Of a DNA stretch of 64,000 nt, positions 57,092-64,000 are shown piece after piece (position 1 is the stretch's first letter; each line of letters begins with the position of its first letter). The notes under the pieces are model-generated. The model saw nothing but the letters and a program-made list of their open reading frames with translations. It searched no databases and was not told the DNA's origin. Origin of the DNA: JBGUVL01 sp964370395 (GTDB taxonomy: Bacteria > Bacillota_I > Bacilli_A > Erysipelotrichales > Erysipelotrichaceae); assembly GCA_964370395.1 (NCBI GenBank), contig CAYJIZ010000007.1, positions 1-64,000 of the forward strand, in the 5' to 3' direction. The position numbers were made by a program, and so were the translations under genes.

Positions 57092-58405
57092 ATGTTTGCC
57101 ACGCTGACAAGTGTTTTCAAGAATAAAGAGATGCGTAACCGTATTCTCTTTACTCTGGCAATGCTGTTTATTTTCCGTTTAGGTGCACAAATTCCAGCAC
57201 CGAACATTAACACTAATGGAATTGCTGAAAGTAATGGATTAATTAGTATGATGAACTTGCTAGGTGGGGGAGCAATGGACAAAATGTCTATCTTTGCCCT
57301 AGGTATTACACCATACATTACCGCATCCATTATCATTCAGCTATTATCAATGGATGTTATTCCACATTTGACTGAATTATCAAAGAGTGGACAAACTGGA
57401 AAGAAAAAATTAGACAAATACACTCGTTATTTGGCTTTGATCTTATGTTTTATTCAAGCCTATACAATGACGATTGCATTACAAGATGGAAATGGTGTTT
57501 CACTATTAGTGAACAATACATTCGCTGGATTCTTATACGTATCAACAGTATTTACAGCTGGAACAATGTTCTTATTGTGGATTGCAGATCGTATTTCAAT
57601 GCATGGAATCGGTAATGGGGTATCAATGATCATTTTCGCAGGGATTGTCGCAGACATTCCTTACCAGTTTTCGGAAGCTTTCCGCTCATTAACAGCTGGG
57701 CTTTCAGGAAGTGCATTCTTTAATGGAATTCTTACTTTCTCTGGGTTTGTATTCGTATATTTACTAATCATCGTATTAGTAATCTTCGTTCAAACAGCAG
57801 TACGTAAAATTCCAATTCAATACACTTCTAGTACAATTCAAACAAAAAACAGAGATATGACTTACTTACCATTAAAGATTAACTCGGCAAGTGTAATTCC
57901 AGTCATCTTTGCAAGTGCGATTATGATGGCACCTGTACAAATTGTGACAATTTGTATTAACCAAGGTTGGTTAACACAAACAGGATTTACAAAAACGATG
58001 TTTAACTTATTGCAAATGCAATCATGGGAAAGTTTAACAATCTATGTTATATTAATTATTCTATTCACTTTCTTCTATACGAAGTTGACTGTTGATCCAG
58101 AAAAGATTAGTGATAACTTATCAAAATCAGGAACGTATATTCCTGGAATCAGACCTGGTAAAGAGACAAAAGAGTACGTGAACAAAGTATTGAGTAGAAT
58201 TACTGTATTAGGTGCTATTTCATTAGCATTTATCGCTGTGTTACCACACATCGCACCGATGTTAGTACCTGCGTTACCACAATCCATTCGTATGGGTGGT
58301 ACAGGGTTAATCATTGTTGTTGGGGTGGCAATGGAAACAACAGCACAAATTAAAGGAAAGATTACACAAAAATCATATCAAGGATTTATGGGTCTTGGGA
58401 GATAA
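57092..58405 (+). CDS. secY: preprotein translocase subunit SecY
   Basis: A 437-residue, ten-helix protein-conducting channel. RNRILFTLAMLFIFRLGAQI at helix 1, the GGGAMDKMSIFALGITPYIT plug/helix-2 region, and RMGGTGLIIVVGVAMETTAQ at helix 10 are clear. ATG 57092 is 2 nt after rplO. Partner SecE is at 15372. Confidence 0.97.
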   Translation: MFATLTSVFKNKEMRNRILFTLAMLFIFRLGAQIPAPNINTNGIAESNGLISMMNLLGGGAMDKMSIFALGITPYITASIIIQLLSMDVIPHLTELSKSGQTGKKKLDKYTRYLALILCFIQAYTMTIALQDGNGVSLLVNNTFAGFLYVSTVFTAGTMFLLWIADRISMHGIGNGVSMIIFAGIVADIPYQFSEAFRSLTAGLSGSAFFNGILTFSGFVFVYLLIIVLVIFVQTAVRKIPIQYTSSTIQTKNRDMTYLPLKINSASVIPVIFASAIMMAPVQIVTICINQGWLTQTGFTKTMFNLLQMQSWESLTIYVILIILFTFFYTKLTVDPEKISDNLSKSGTYIPGIRPGKETKEYVNKVLSRITVLGAISLAFIAVLPHIAPMLVPALPQSIRMGGTGLIIVVGVAMETTAQIKGKITQKSYQGFMGLGR

Positions 58406-58413
58406 AAAAGATT

Positions 58414-59064
58414 ATGAACATTTTAATTATGGGAGGACCTGGTGCTGGTAAAGGTACGATGTCTGCGAAAATAGTTGAGAAGTTCTCTCTGTTACATATT
58501 TCAACTGGGGATATTTTCCGTAGTGAAATAGGGAAACAAACCGAACTTGGTTTATCTGCAAAGAGTTACATGGATAAAGGACTACTTGTTCCAGATGAAG
58601 TAACCAACCCAATGGTCAAAAGTTTCTTAGAGAAACAAGACACATCAAAAGGGTACTTGCTTGATGGGTATCCAAGAACTTTGGCTCAAGCCCAAGTGTT
58701 TGATGGATTAGTAAAAGGAAGCGATTTAGAAATTGACATTGTTCTTAATTTAGAAATTGCTTTTGAAAAATTAGCAGCACGTATTACGGGGCGTAGAATC
58801 TGTAAGAGCTGTGGTGCTATCTACCATGTGAGTAACAAACCTTCAAAAGTGGAAGGCGTATGTGATACATGTGGTGGTGAGCTGTACCAACGTAAAGATG
58901 ATACAGTTGAAAGTCTTACGGTTAGACTTGAAGAGTATAAGAAAAGTACAGAACCTGTTCTTACTTACTACAAGGATAAGAACTTGTTAGTAAATATCAA
59001 TGCTGATCAAAGTGCAGAGGATGTATGGAATGATACTTTACAAGCTTTAGAGGAGTGCAAGTAA
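58414..59064 (+). CDS. adk: adenylate kinase
   Basis: A 216-residue adenylate kinase (ATP + AMP to 2 ADP). P-loop GGPGAGKGTMS, DGYPRT AMP site, and a Gram-positive zinc lid with four Cys (CKSCGAIYH...CDTCGGELY, at ~130-153). It overlaps map by one base (TAATG). In the conserved secY-adk-map-infA order. Confidence 0.98.
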   Translation: MNILIMGGPGAGKGTMSAKIVEKFSLLHISTGDIFRSEIGKQTELGLSAKSYMDKGLLVPDEVTNPMVKSFLEKQDTSKGYLLDGYPRTLAQAQVFDGLVKGSDLEIDIVLNLEIAFEKLAARITGRRICKSCGAIYHVSNKPSKVEGVCDTCGGELYQRKDDTVESLTVRLEEYKKSTEPVLTYYKDKNLLVNINADQSAEDVWNDTLQALEECK

Positions 59065-59834
59065 TGATTACTTGTAAGTCAGCTAGAGAGATTAATTATA
59101 TGACAAGAGCAGGGGAGATTGTTGCTTTGGCTCACAAAGCCGCAAAAGCAGCAATTAAACCTGGTTTATCAACATTAGCGTTAGATAAGATTTGTGAAGA
59201 TGTAATTCTTAAAAATGGTGCTACGCCATCGTTTAAAGGATTGTATGGATTTCCAAATGCTTGTTGTATATCTGTCAATAATGTATTAGTACATGGTATT
59301 CCAAGTAGTGATATTAAATTAAAAAATGGGGACATTGTTTCGGTGGATATCGGAGCGTGTTATCATGGATATCATGGCGATTCAGCCTGGTCATATGCTG
59401 TTGGAACAATTAGCGAAGAAGCGCAAAATCTTCTTGATGTCACAGAACAATCTTTGTATGAAGGTTTGAAAATGGCAAAAGCAGGGAACCGATTAACGGA
59501 TATCTCGCACGCAATTGAAACATATGTACACAAACACGGCTTCTCCATTCCGCAAGATTATGCAGGACATGGAATAGGTAGTGAAGTACATGAAGATCCA
59601 ACCGTACCTAATTTTGGAAAACCTGGAAAAGGAATTCTATTAAAAGAAGGAATGTGTCTAGCGATTGAACCTATGGTTCATGCGGGGAGACCTCAAACTA
59701 GAGTATTAAATGACGAATGGACGGTTGTTAGTAAAGATGGAAGTTTAGCAGCCCATTTCGAACATACTGTAGTAATTCGCAAAGATGGTTGCGATATTTT
59801 AACAACAATACATGATAAGGAGGAATCTCAATAA
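59064..59834 (+). CDS. map: methionine aminopeptidase, type I
   Basis: A 256-residue metallo-aminopeptidase that removes initiator Met. Metal ligands: Asp in [18 protein letters not shown] (two), His in [12 protein letters not shown], Glu in LAIEPMV and Glu in FEHTVVI. ATG 59064 overlaps the adk stop, with GAGGAGTG upstream; GTG 59055 in frame is less likely. Overlaps infA by one base. Confidence 0.97.
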   Translation: MITCKSAREINYMTRAGEIVALAHKAAKAAIKPGLSTLALDKICEDVILKNGATPSFKGLYGFPNACCISVNNVLVHGIPSSDIKLKNGDIVSVDIGACYHGYHGDSAWSYAVGTISEEAQNLLDVTEQSLYEGLKMAKAGNRLTDISHAIETYVHKHGFSIPQDYAGHGIGSEVHEDPTVPNFGKPGKGILLKEGMCLAIEPMVHAGRPQTRVLNDEWTVVSKDGSLAAHFEHTVVIRKDGCDILTTIHDKEESQ

Positions 59835-60052
59835 TGGCGAAACAAGACGTTATTGAAATCGAGGGAGTAGTAGTTGATACACTTCCTAATGCACAGTTTA
59901 AAGTTAAACTAGAAAATGAACACGAGATTATAGCTCACGTTTCTGGTAAAATCCGTATGCACTACATTCGCATTTTACCAGGTGATCGTGTAACTTTGGA
60001 AATTTCACCATATGACTTAACACGTGGGCGCATAACATTCCGTCATAAGTAA
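59834..60052 (+). CDS. infA: translation initiation factor IF-1
   Basis: A 72-residue OB-fold factor: [27 protein letters not shown]-type core ([19 protein letters not shown]), ending in [19 protein letters not shown] lies before ATG 59834. Confidence 0.98.
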   Translation: MAKQDVIEIEGVVVDTLPNAQFKVKLENEHEIIAHVSGKIRMHYIRILPGDRVTLEISPYDLTRGRITFRHK

Positions 60053-60074
60053 GCGGAAAACAGGAGGAAAACAC

Positions 60075-60188
60075 ATGAAAGTAAGACCATCAGTCAAACC
60101 AATTTGTGATAAATGCCGAATCATTAAAAGAAAAGGCCGTGTAATGGTGATTTGTGAGAACCCAAAACACAAACAAAGACAAGGATAG
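60075..60188 (+). CDS. rpmJ: 50S ribosomal protein L36
   Basis: A 37-residue zinc-ribbon protein: [20 protein letters not shown], then [17 protein letters not shown], with the C-x2-C...C...H zinc site. CAGGAGGAAA precedes ATG 60075. It lies between infA and rpsM as usual. Too short for routine ORF calling. Confidence 0.97.
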   Translation: MKVRPSVKPICDKCRIIKRKGRVMVICENPKHKQRQG

Positions 60189-60206
60189 TAAGAGAGGAGA
60201 AACGAA

Positions 60207-60572
60207 ATGGCTCGTATAGCAGGAGTAGACATTCCACGTGATAAACGTGTCGTTGTCTCATTAACATATGTTTATGGAATTGGACGTACAACGTCTGAAA
60301 AAGTATTAAAAGCAGCTGGTGTAAGCGAAGATATTCGTGTTAAAGATTTAAGCGAAGATCAATTGAACGCAATTCGTAAAGAAATCGACAACGTTAAAGT
60401 TGAAGGGGATTTACGTCGTGAAGTTCAATTAAACATCAAACGTTTAATGGAAATCGCTAGTTACCGTGGTGTTCGTCATAGAAGAGGATTACCAGTAAGA
60501 GGTCAGCGTACCAAAACAAATGCTCGTACACGTAAAGGTCCAGTACGTACAGTAGCAGGTAAAAAGAAATAG
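60207..60572 (+). CDS. rpsM: 30S ribosomal protein S13
   Basis: A 121-residue S13: [40 protein letters not shown] and [13 protein letters not shown]. Contacts P-site tRNA and the B1 bridges. GAGAGGAGAAA precedes the ATG. Confidence 0.98.
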   Translation: MARIAGVDIPRDKRVVVSLTYVYGIGRTTSEKVLKAAGVSEDIRVKDLSEDQLNAIRKEIDNVKVEGDLRREVQLNIKRLMEIASYRGVRHRRGLPVRGQRTKTNARTRKGPVRTVAGKKK

Positions 60573-60592
60573 GACGATAGGAGGAAACTAGA

Positions 60593-60985
60593 ATGGCAAA
60601 AGCTAAAAAGGTTGTTCGTAAACGTCGTATCAAAAAGAATATTGCGAAAGGTTGCGCACACATTCACTCAACATTTAACAATACAATCGTAACTATTACT
60701 GATGAAAGCGGAAACGCAATTGCTTGGTCAAGTGCAGGAGCATTAGGGTTCAAAGGATCTCGTAAATCAACTCCATTCGCAGCACAAATGGCTGGAGAAG
60801 CAGCAGGTAAAGCAGCAGTAGAACACGGTATGAAAACAGTAGCAGTAAGCGTGAAAGGTCCAGGACCTGGACGTGAAGCTGCAGTAAGAGCTTTACAAGT
60901 AGCAGGATTAGAAATTACATTAATTAACGATGTAACACCTATTCCTCACAATGGATGTCGTCCACCAAAACGACCACGTGGTTAA
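60593..60985 (+). CDS. rpsK: 30S ribosomal protein S11
   Basis: A 130-residue S11 of the 30S platform: [36 protein letters not shown], and the C-terminal [25 protein letters not shown] precedes the ATG. Confidence 0.98.
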   Translation: MAKAKKVVRKRRIKKNIAKGCAHIHSTFNNTIVTITDESGNAIAWSSAGALGFKGSRKSTPFAAQMAGEAAGKAAVEHGMKTVAVSVKGPGPGREAAVRALQVAGLEITLINDVTPIPHNGCRPPKRPRG

Positions 60986-61021
60986 TTTTAACCTTAATAA
61001 TTGAGGAGGGTAATAGACAAT

Positions 61022-61981
61022 ATGCAAAAATTTGAACGTGCACAATTTGAAGTAAAAGAATTCGTTGATTCTGAGAATTATGGGAAATTTGTTATTGAAC
61101 CTCTAGAAAGAGGTTTTGGGACTACGATAGGGAATGCATTAAGACGTGTCTTATTATCTTCATTGCCTGGGGGAGCTGTGTTCTCTATTAAAGTAGAAGG
61201 AGTTTATCATGAATTCACTTCTATTCCAGGTATTAAAGAAGACGTTACATCAATGATTTTAAATATTAAAAACTTAATTTTAAAAATTGATGATGACGAA
61301 ATTCACACTTTAAGAATTTCAAAATCAGGTTCAGGAGCTGTTTTGGCTCAGGATATTATTTGTCCTGATGGGGTGGAAGTATTAAATAAGGATTTCTATA
61401 TTTGTACACTTGAAGAAGGTGCAACTTTAGAAATGGAATTACAAGCAAAATCTGGTAGAGGATATGTAAGTGCTGATCAAAACAAACAGCAATTTCAAGG
61501 ACAAAACCAACCATTGGGTGTAATTTACACTGATTCAATCTTCACACCTATCGAGAGAGTGTCTTACAATTGTGAGCCTGCTCGTGTCGGTCAAGATGCT
61601 TCGTATGACAAATTAACAATGGAAATTTGGACAGACGGGTCGATTACTCCTCAAGAATCTATTGCATTAGGTTCAAAAATCTTAATTGATCATTTAGAAT
61701 TATTAACTAGTGTTCACGATATGGTGAACGACATGGAATCTGTTATGAAAGAGGTTCAAGGTGAAGTTGTTAATAAAGGATTAGTTATGATGATCGAAGA
61801 TCTAGACTTATCTGTTCGTTCATATAACTGTTTAAAACGTGCAGGAATCCAAACGGTGGAAGAATTGACACAAAAAACAGAAGACGAAATGATGAGAGTT
61901 AGAAACTTAGGTAAGAAATCATTAAAAGAAGTAAAAGATAAAATCTACGATTTGGGGCTAAGCTTCAAATCTTACGAATAG
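61022..61981 (+). CDS. rpoA: DNA-directed RNA polymerase subunit alpha
   Basis: A 319-residue alpha subunit. The N-terminal assembly domain has FVIEPLERGFGTTIGNALRR. The C-terminal domain (~245-315) has DLDLSVRSYNCLKRAGIQTV and the promoter/activator-contact MRVRNLGKKSLKEV. ATG 61022 with GAGGAGGG upstream; the longer frame from 61001 includes the ribosome site itself. Confidence 0.98.
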   Translation: MQKFERAQFEVKEFVDSENYGKFVIEPLERGFGTTIGNALRRVLLSSLPGGAVFSIKVEGVYHEFTSIPGIKEDVTSMILNIKNLILKIDDDEIHTLRISKSGSGAVLAQDIICPDGVEVLNKDFYICTLEEGATLEMELQAKSGRGYVSADQNKQQFQGQNQPLGVIYTDSIFTPIERVSYNCEPARVGQDASYDKLTMEIWTDGSITPQESIALGSKILIDHLELLTSVHDMVNDMESVMKEVQGEVVNKGLVMMIEDLDLSVRSYNCLKRAGIQTVEELTQKTEDEMMRVRNLGKKSLKEVKDKIYDLGLSFKSYE

Positions 61982-62003
61982 TAATTATAGGAGGAAGTAA
62001 CCA

Positions 62004-62345
62004 ATGTGGAATCGTAAATTAGGTCGTACAGCAGATCACCGTAAAGCTATGCTTCGTAACTTAGCTACTTCAGTGATTATGAACGGAAGTTTAGAAACGA
62101 CTGAAATGAAAGCAAAAGAAATTAGTTCTGTTGTTGAAAAATTAGTTACTTTAGGTAAACGTGGAGACTTACATGCTCGTCGTCAAGCTGCATCTTACAT
62201 TAGAGGTAATGACGCAGTGAAAAAATTATTCGACGAAATTGCACCACTTTACGCTGAACGTAATGGTGGATACACTAGAGTAGTAAAAACAAGAAACCGT
62301 CGTGGAGATAATGCTCCAATGGCGATTGTACAATTTGTAAAATAG
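62004..62345 (+). CDS. rplQ: 50S ribosomal protein L17
   Basis: A 113-residue L17: [20 protein letters not shown] and the C-terminal [20 protein letters not shown]. Last gene of the super-operon. The ecfA1-ecfA2-ecfT genes that often follow in Bacillota are not here. Confidence 0.98.
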   Translation: MWNRKLGRTADHRKAMLRNLATSVIMNGSLETTEMKAKEISSVVEKLVTLGKRGDLHARRQAASYIRGNDAVKKLFDEIAPLYAERNGGYTRVVKTRNRRGDNAPMAIVQFVK

Positions 62346-62352
62346 TGTACTT

Positions 62353-62382
62353 GAAAACCTCAATTTAATTGAGGTTTTTTTA
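62353..62382 (+). terminator. terminator of the S10-spc-alpha operon
   Basis: AAAACCTCAATT pairs with AATTGAGGTTTT, followed by T residues. Confidence 0.9.
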
Positions 62383-62483
62383 TTTTGTTTTGTAACAAAA
62401 GTTTACAAACGGTTATATAAAATAATAAAAGGTATCCAAAAAGTACAGATAATGCCATAAAAACAACAAATTTTGCCATTTAC

Positions 62484-62512
62484 TTGCAAAAATTATATAA
62501 CTACTCTATAAT
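62484..62512 (+). promoter_or_regulatory. promoter of the candidate small RNA
   Basis: TTGCAA (62484-62489), 17-bp spacer, perfect TATAAT (62507-62512). Confidence 0.75.
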
Positions 62513-62518
62513 GATAAT

Positions 62519-62634
62519 ACACAGAAGAGATAAACTTAGTTAAAACATCACATGGAAGGAAAATGGTAAGTGATGTTTCAATATTCAAAACAATTTGACT
62601 ACGCAAAAAGGAAGGCTATGCCTTCTTTTTTGCG
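62519..62634 (+). ncRNA. candidate ~115-nt small RNA or leader with strong terminator
   Basis: From the predicted start near 62519 the transcript forms AAACATCAC (62543-62551) pairing with GTGATGTTT (62570-62578) over 9 bp. It ends in a 15-bp terminator stem, CGCAAAAAGGAAGGC / GCCTTCTTTTTTGCG (62602-62634). The hairpin loop shows GGAAGGAAA and an ATG (62563) opening an 11-codon frame that stops at 62598. The unit lies 90 bp ahead of the metal-type permease gene, so it may be an attenuated leader of that gene or an independent sRNA. No known riboswitch motif is recognised. Confidence 0.6.
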
Positions 62635-62724
62635 CAATCATTAAAATAAGTCGTGATGCGTTTGGCATGTCATATGTAGGACAAACATAGTAGAATAGAA
62701 AAGAGAACGAAAAGGAGGATGAAT

Positions 62725-63594
62725 ATGAGTGAAATAGTAATTGATGCAATCAAAGATACGTATCTAATGATTCCCCTTTTGTTTTTAACATATTTATTTA
62801 TTGTGTATTTCGAACGCAAACAAATGAGTGAATTACCACTTTTTGTTGGGTTACAAAAATATGGTGTTATTGTTGGTAGTTTGGTTGGTTTGCTTCCACA
62901 ATGTGGGTTTAGTGTAATTGCAGCAACATTATACTTACAAAGAAGCATAAGCTTAGGGACGATGGTTGCTGTTTTTATTGCGACAAGTGACGAAGCGATT
63001 CCTATTTTAATTGCGAATCCTTCTTTGTATAGTGATATGTTTTTGATTTTAGTGTTAAAGATCGTTGTTGCAATTTTAGTAGGATATGGTGTTGATTTTA
63101 TATTTAAAAACAAAGATAAGAGAAAGCAAGTAACGCAGTCAAATACACATTGGCATGAAGCGAGTTGTGAAACGCATGGAGATGCATCTTGTTCATGCCA
63201 TACGAAGCATTCTTCTCTTTTTGTTACTGCCTTGATTAAAGCGGGTAAGATCTATTTCTTCCTGTTTCTTACAACGCTTGTTTTAAACGCTGTTATCGCG
63301 ATAATTGGAGAACATCACTTACAGGATGTTTTGCTTACAAATTCAGCACTACAGCCTTTTATCGCAGCCCTGTTTGGATTTATTCCAAATTGTGCAGCCA
63401 GTGTGGTATTAACACAGCTTTATGTGAGTGGTAGTGTTAGTTTTGCTTCCTTGTTTGCTGGATTAGTTACCAATGCTGGTTTGGGTGTTGTGATATTATT
63501 GAAAGAGAAACACCAACGCAAACTTGTTGCACGCGTTCTTCTAATATTATATGGTAGTGCAATCGTATCTGCGTTATTATTAATGATATGGTAG
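62725..63594 (+). CDS. putative metal/arsenic efflux permease (ArsP-2-like)
   Basis: A 289-residue membrane protein with about eight to ten hydrophobic segments in two similar halves. Each half has a Pro/Cys/Asn motif: LLPQCGFSVIAATLY near residue 54 and FIPNCAASVVLTQLY near 220. This fits the putative arsenic efflux/10TM heavy-metal permease family. The central loop (~residues 142-168) is rich in His and Cys (HWHEASCETHGDASCSCHTK), suggesting metal binding. AAAGGAGG is 6 nt before ATG 62725; the ATG at 62719 abuts it and is not used. Substrate is unproven. A candidate regulatory RNA lies upstream. Confidence 0.75.
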   Translation: MSEIVIDAIKDTYLMIPLLFLTYLFIVYFERKQMSELPLFVGLQKYGVIVGSLVGLLPQCGFSVIAATLYLQRSISLGTMVAVFIATSDEAIPILIANPSLYSDMFLILVLKIVVAILVGYGVDFIFKNKDKRKQVTQSNTHWHEASCETHGDASCSCHTKHSSLFVTALIKAGKIYFFLFLTTLVLNAVIAIIGEHHLQDVLLTNSALQPFIAALFGFIPNCAASVVLTQLYVSGSVSFASLFAGLVTNAGLGVVILLKEKHQRKLVARVLLILYGSAIVSALLLMIW

Positions 63595-63603
63595 GTGAGA
63601 TTT

Positions 63604-64000
63604 ATGTGTGGACGTTTTTATTTTAATTTTGATGATAGTGCGGAATCGGTTTTTTTAAAGAAGGTGCTACAACAAGTTAGTATTGTGCAGTTTGCGCAAC
63701 AAGAAGTCTTTCCAAAGCAAGAGATATTGTTGTTGTGTGAAGTGGATGGCAAACTGAGTGCGAAAAAAAGACAATGGGGAAAAGCAATGCAAAACGATTT
63801 GTTGATTAATGCACGAAGTGAAACATACCAAACAAAAAAGACGTTTCAAACGATGCAACGTTGTGCGATTCCATGTAACTATTTTTTTGAATGGAAACAA
63901 GTAGGAAAAACCAAAGTAAAACACAGTATTAAAAAACAGTCACAAAGCATAATTTATCTTGCCGCTCTTTATGATGAACAAAGTGTCGTTATCTTAACAG
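63604..64000 (+). CDS. SRAP/HMCES (YedK) family protein, N-terminal part
   Basis: 132 residues, cut by the window edge (full family length is about 200-230). It begins MCGRFYFNF; Cys2 is the catalytic residue that in HMCES/YedK forms a thiazolidine crosslink with abasic sites in single-stranded DNA. NARSET and CAIPCNYFFEWK (the conserved R-C-x-x-P-x-x-F-x-E-W region) follow. It starts 9 nt after the permease, with GGTGAG as ribosome site. No stop codon before 64000. Confidence 0.92.
   Translation, partial: MCGRFYFNFDDSAESVFLKKVLQQVSIVQFAQQEVFPKQEILLLCEVDGKLSAKKRQWGKAMQNDLLINARSETYQTKKTFQTMQRCAIPCNYFFEWKQVGKTKVKHSIKKQSQSIIYLAALYDEQSVVILT

Overview
The window comes from a low-GC Gram-positive bacterium. 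The order cysS-mrnC-rlmB-sigH-rpmG-secE-nusG-rplK-rplA, then rplJ-rplL-rpoB-rpoC, rpsL-rpsG-fusA-tuf and a complete S10-spc-alpha super-operon is the Bacillota core arrangement. Strong GGAGG ribosome sites, a T-box, a TPP riboswitch and two perfect cre boxes agree. A long RpoB (1388 aa) and RpoC (1283 aa), Asn at the rifampicin His526 position and a missing rpmD (L30) resemble Mollicutes. Together with the mannose-type PTS genes they suggest class Erysipelotrichia. This assignment is inferred from the sequence, not from a database match.

Layout. 1-8.5 kb: a ceramidase-like enzyme, then a mannose-family PTS (IIB-IIC-IID, minus strand), an AraC-type regulator, a tyrosine recombinase, and a second, inverted, diverged copy of IIC-IID on the plus strand. 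Both IID genes end at an identical 30-bp element. 8.5-12 kb: gap with a cre box and strong promoter, an SPL-type radical SAM protein, and a diguanylate cyclase with an apparently leaderless promoter. 12-27.4 kb: T-box/cysS through rpoBC. 27.5-32.4 kb: a glucose-type EIIA, a DUF975-like membrane protein, and a very large GGDEF-EAL-PAS-GGDEF protein. 32.4-37 kb: rpsL-rpsG-fusA-tuf. 37-39 kb: a TPP riboswitch with thiT, and a siroheme-synthase-like fusion protein.

39-42.5 kb is an A/T-rich accessory island. It holds a degraded small gene and an agr-like quorum-sensing locus in the order agrA-agrC-agrB-agrD. The two-component genes are intact, agrB is broken by frameshifts, and the agrD peptide gene (too short for routine ORF calling) is intact. 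It is followed by an FtsX-type ABC permease, its ATPase and a membrane PASTA-repeat protein without a kinase domain. 46-47.6 kb carries a monomeric [FeFe] hydrogenase (minus strand).

48-62.4 kb is the S10-spc-alpha run from rpsJ to rplQ, including secY, adk, map, infA and rpoA. Beyond its terminator lies a self-contained promoter-hairpin-terminator unit of about 115 nt (candidate small RNA or leader), a metal/arsenic-type permease with a His/Cys-rich loop, and the start of an SRAP/HMCES-family protein cut by the window edge.

The most unusual parts are the inverted PTS duplication around a regulator and recombinase, the decaying agr island beside an ABC-PASTA cassette, the leaderless c-di-GMP gene and the small RNA candidate. 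None of these could be checked against databases here.
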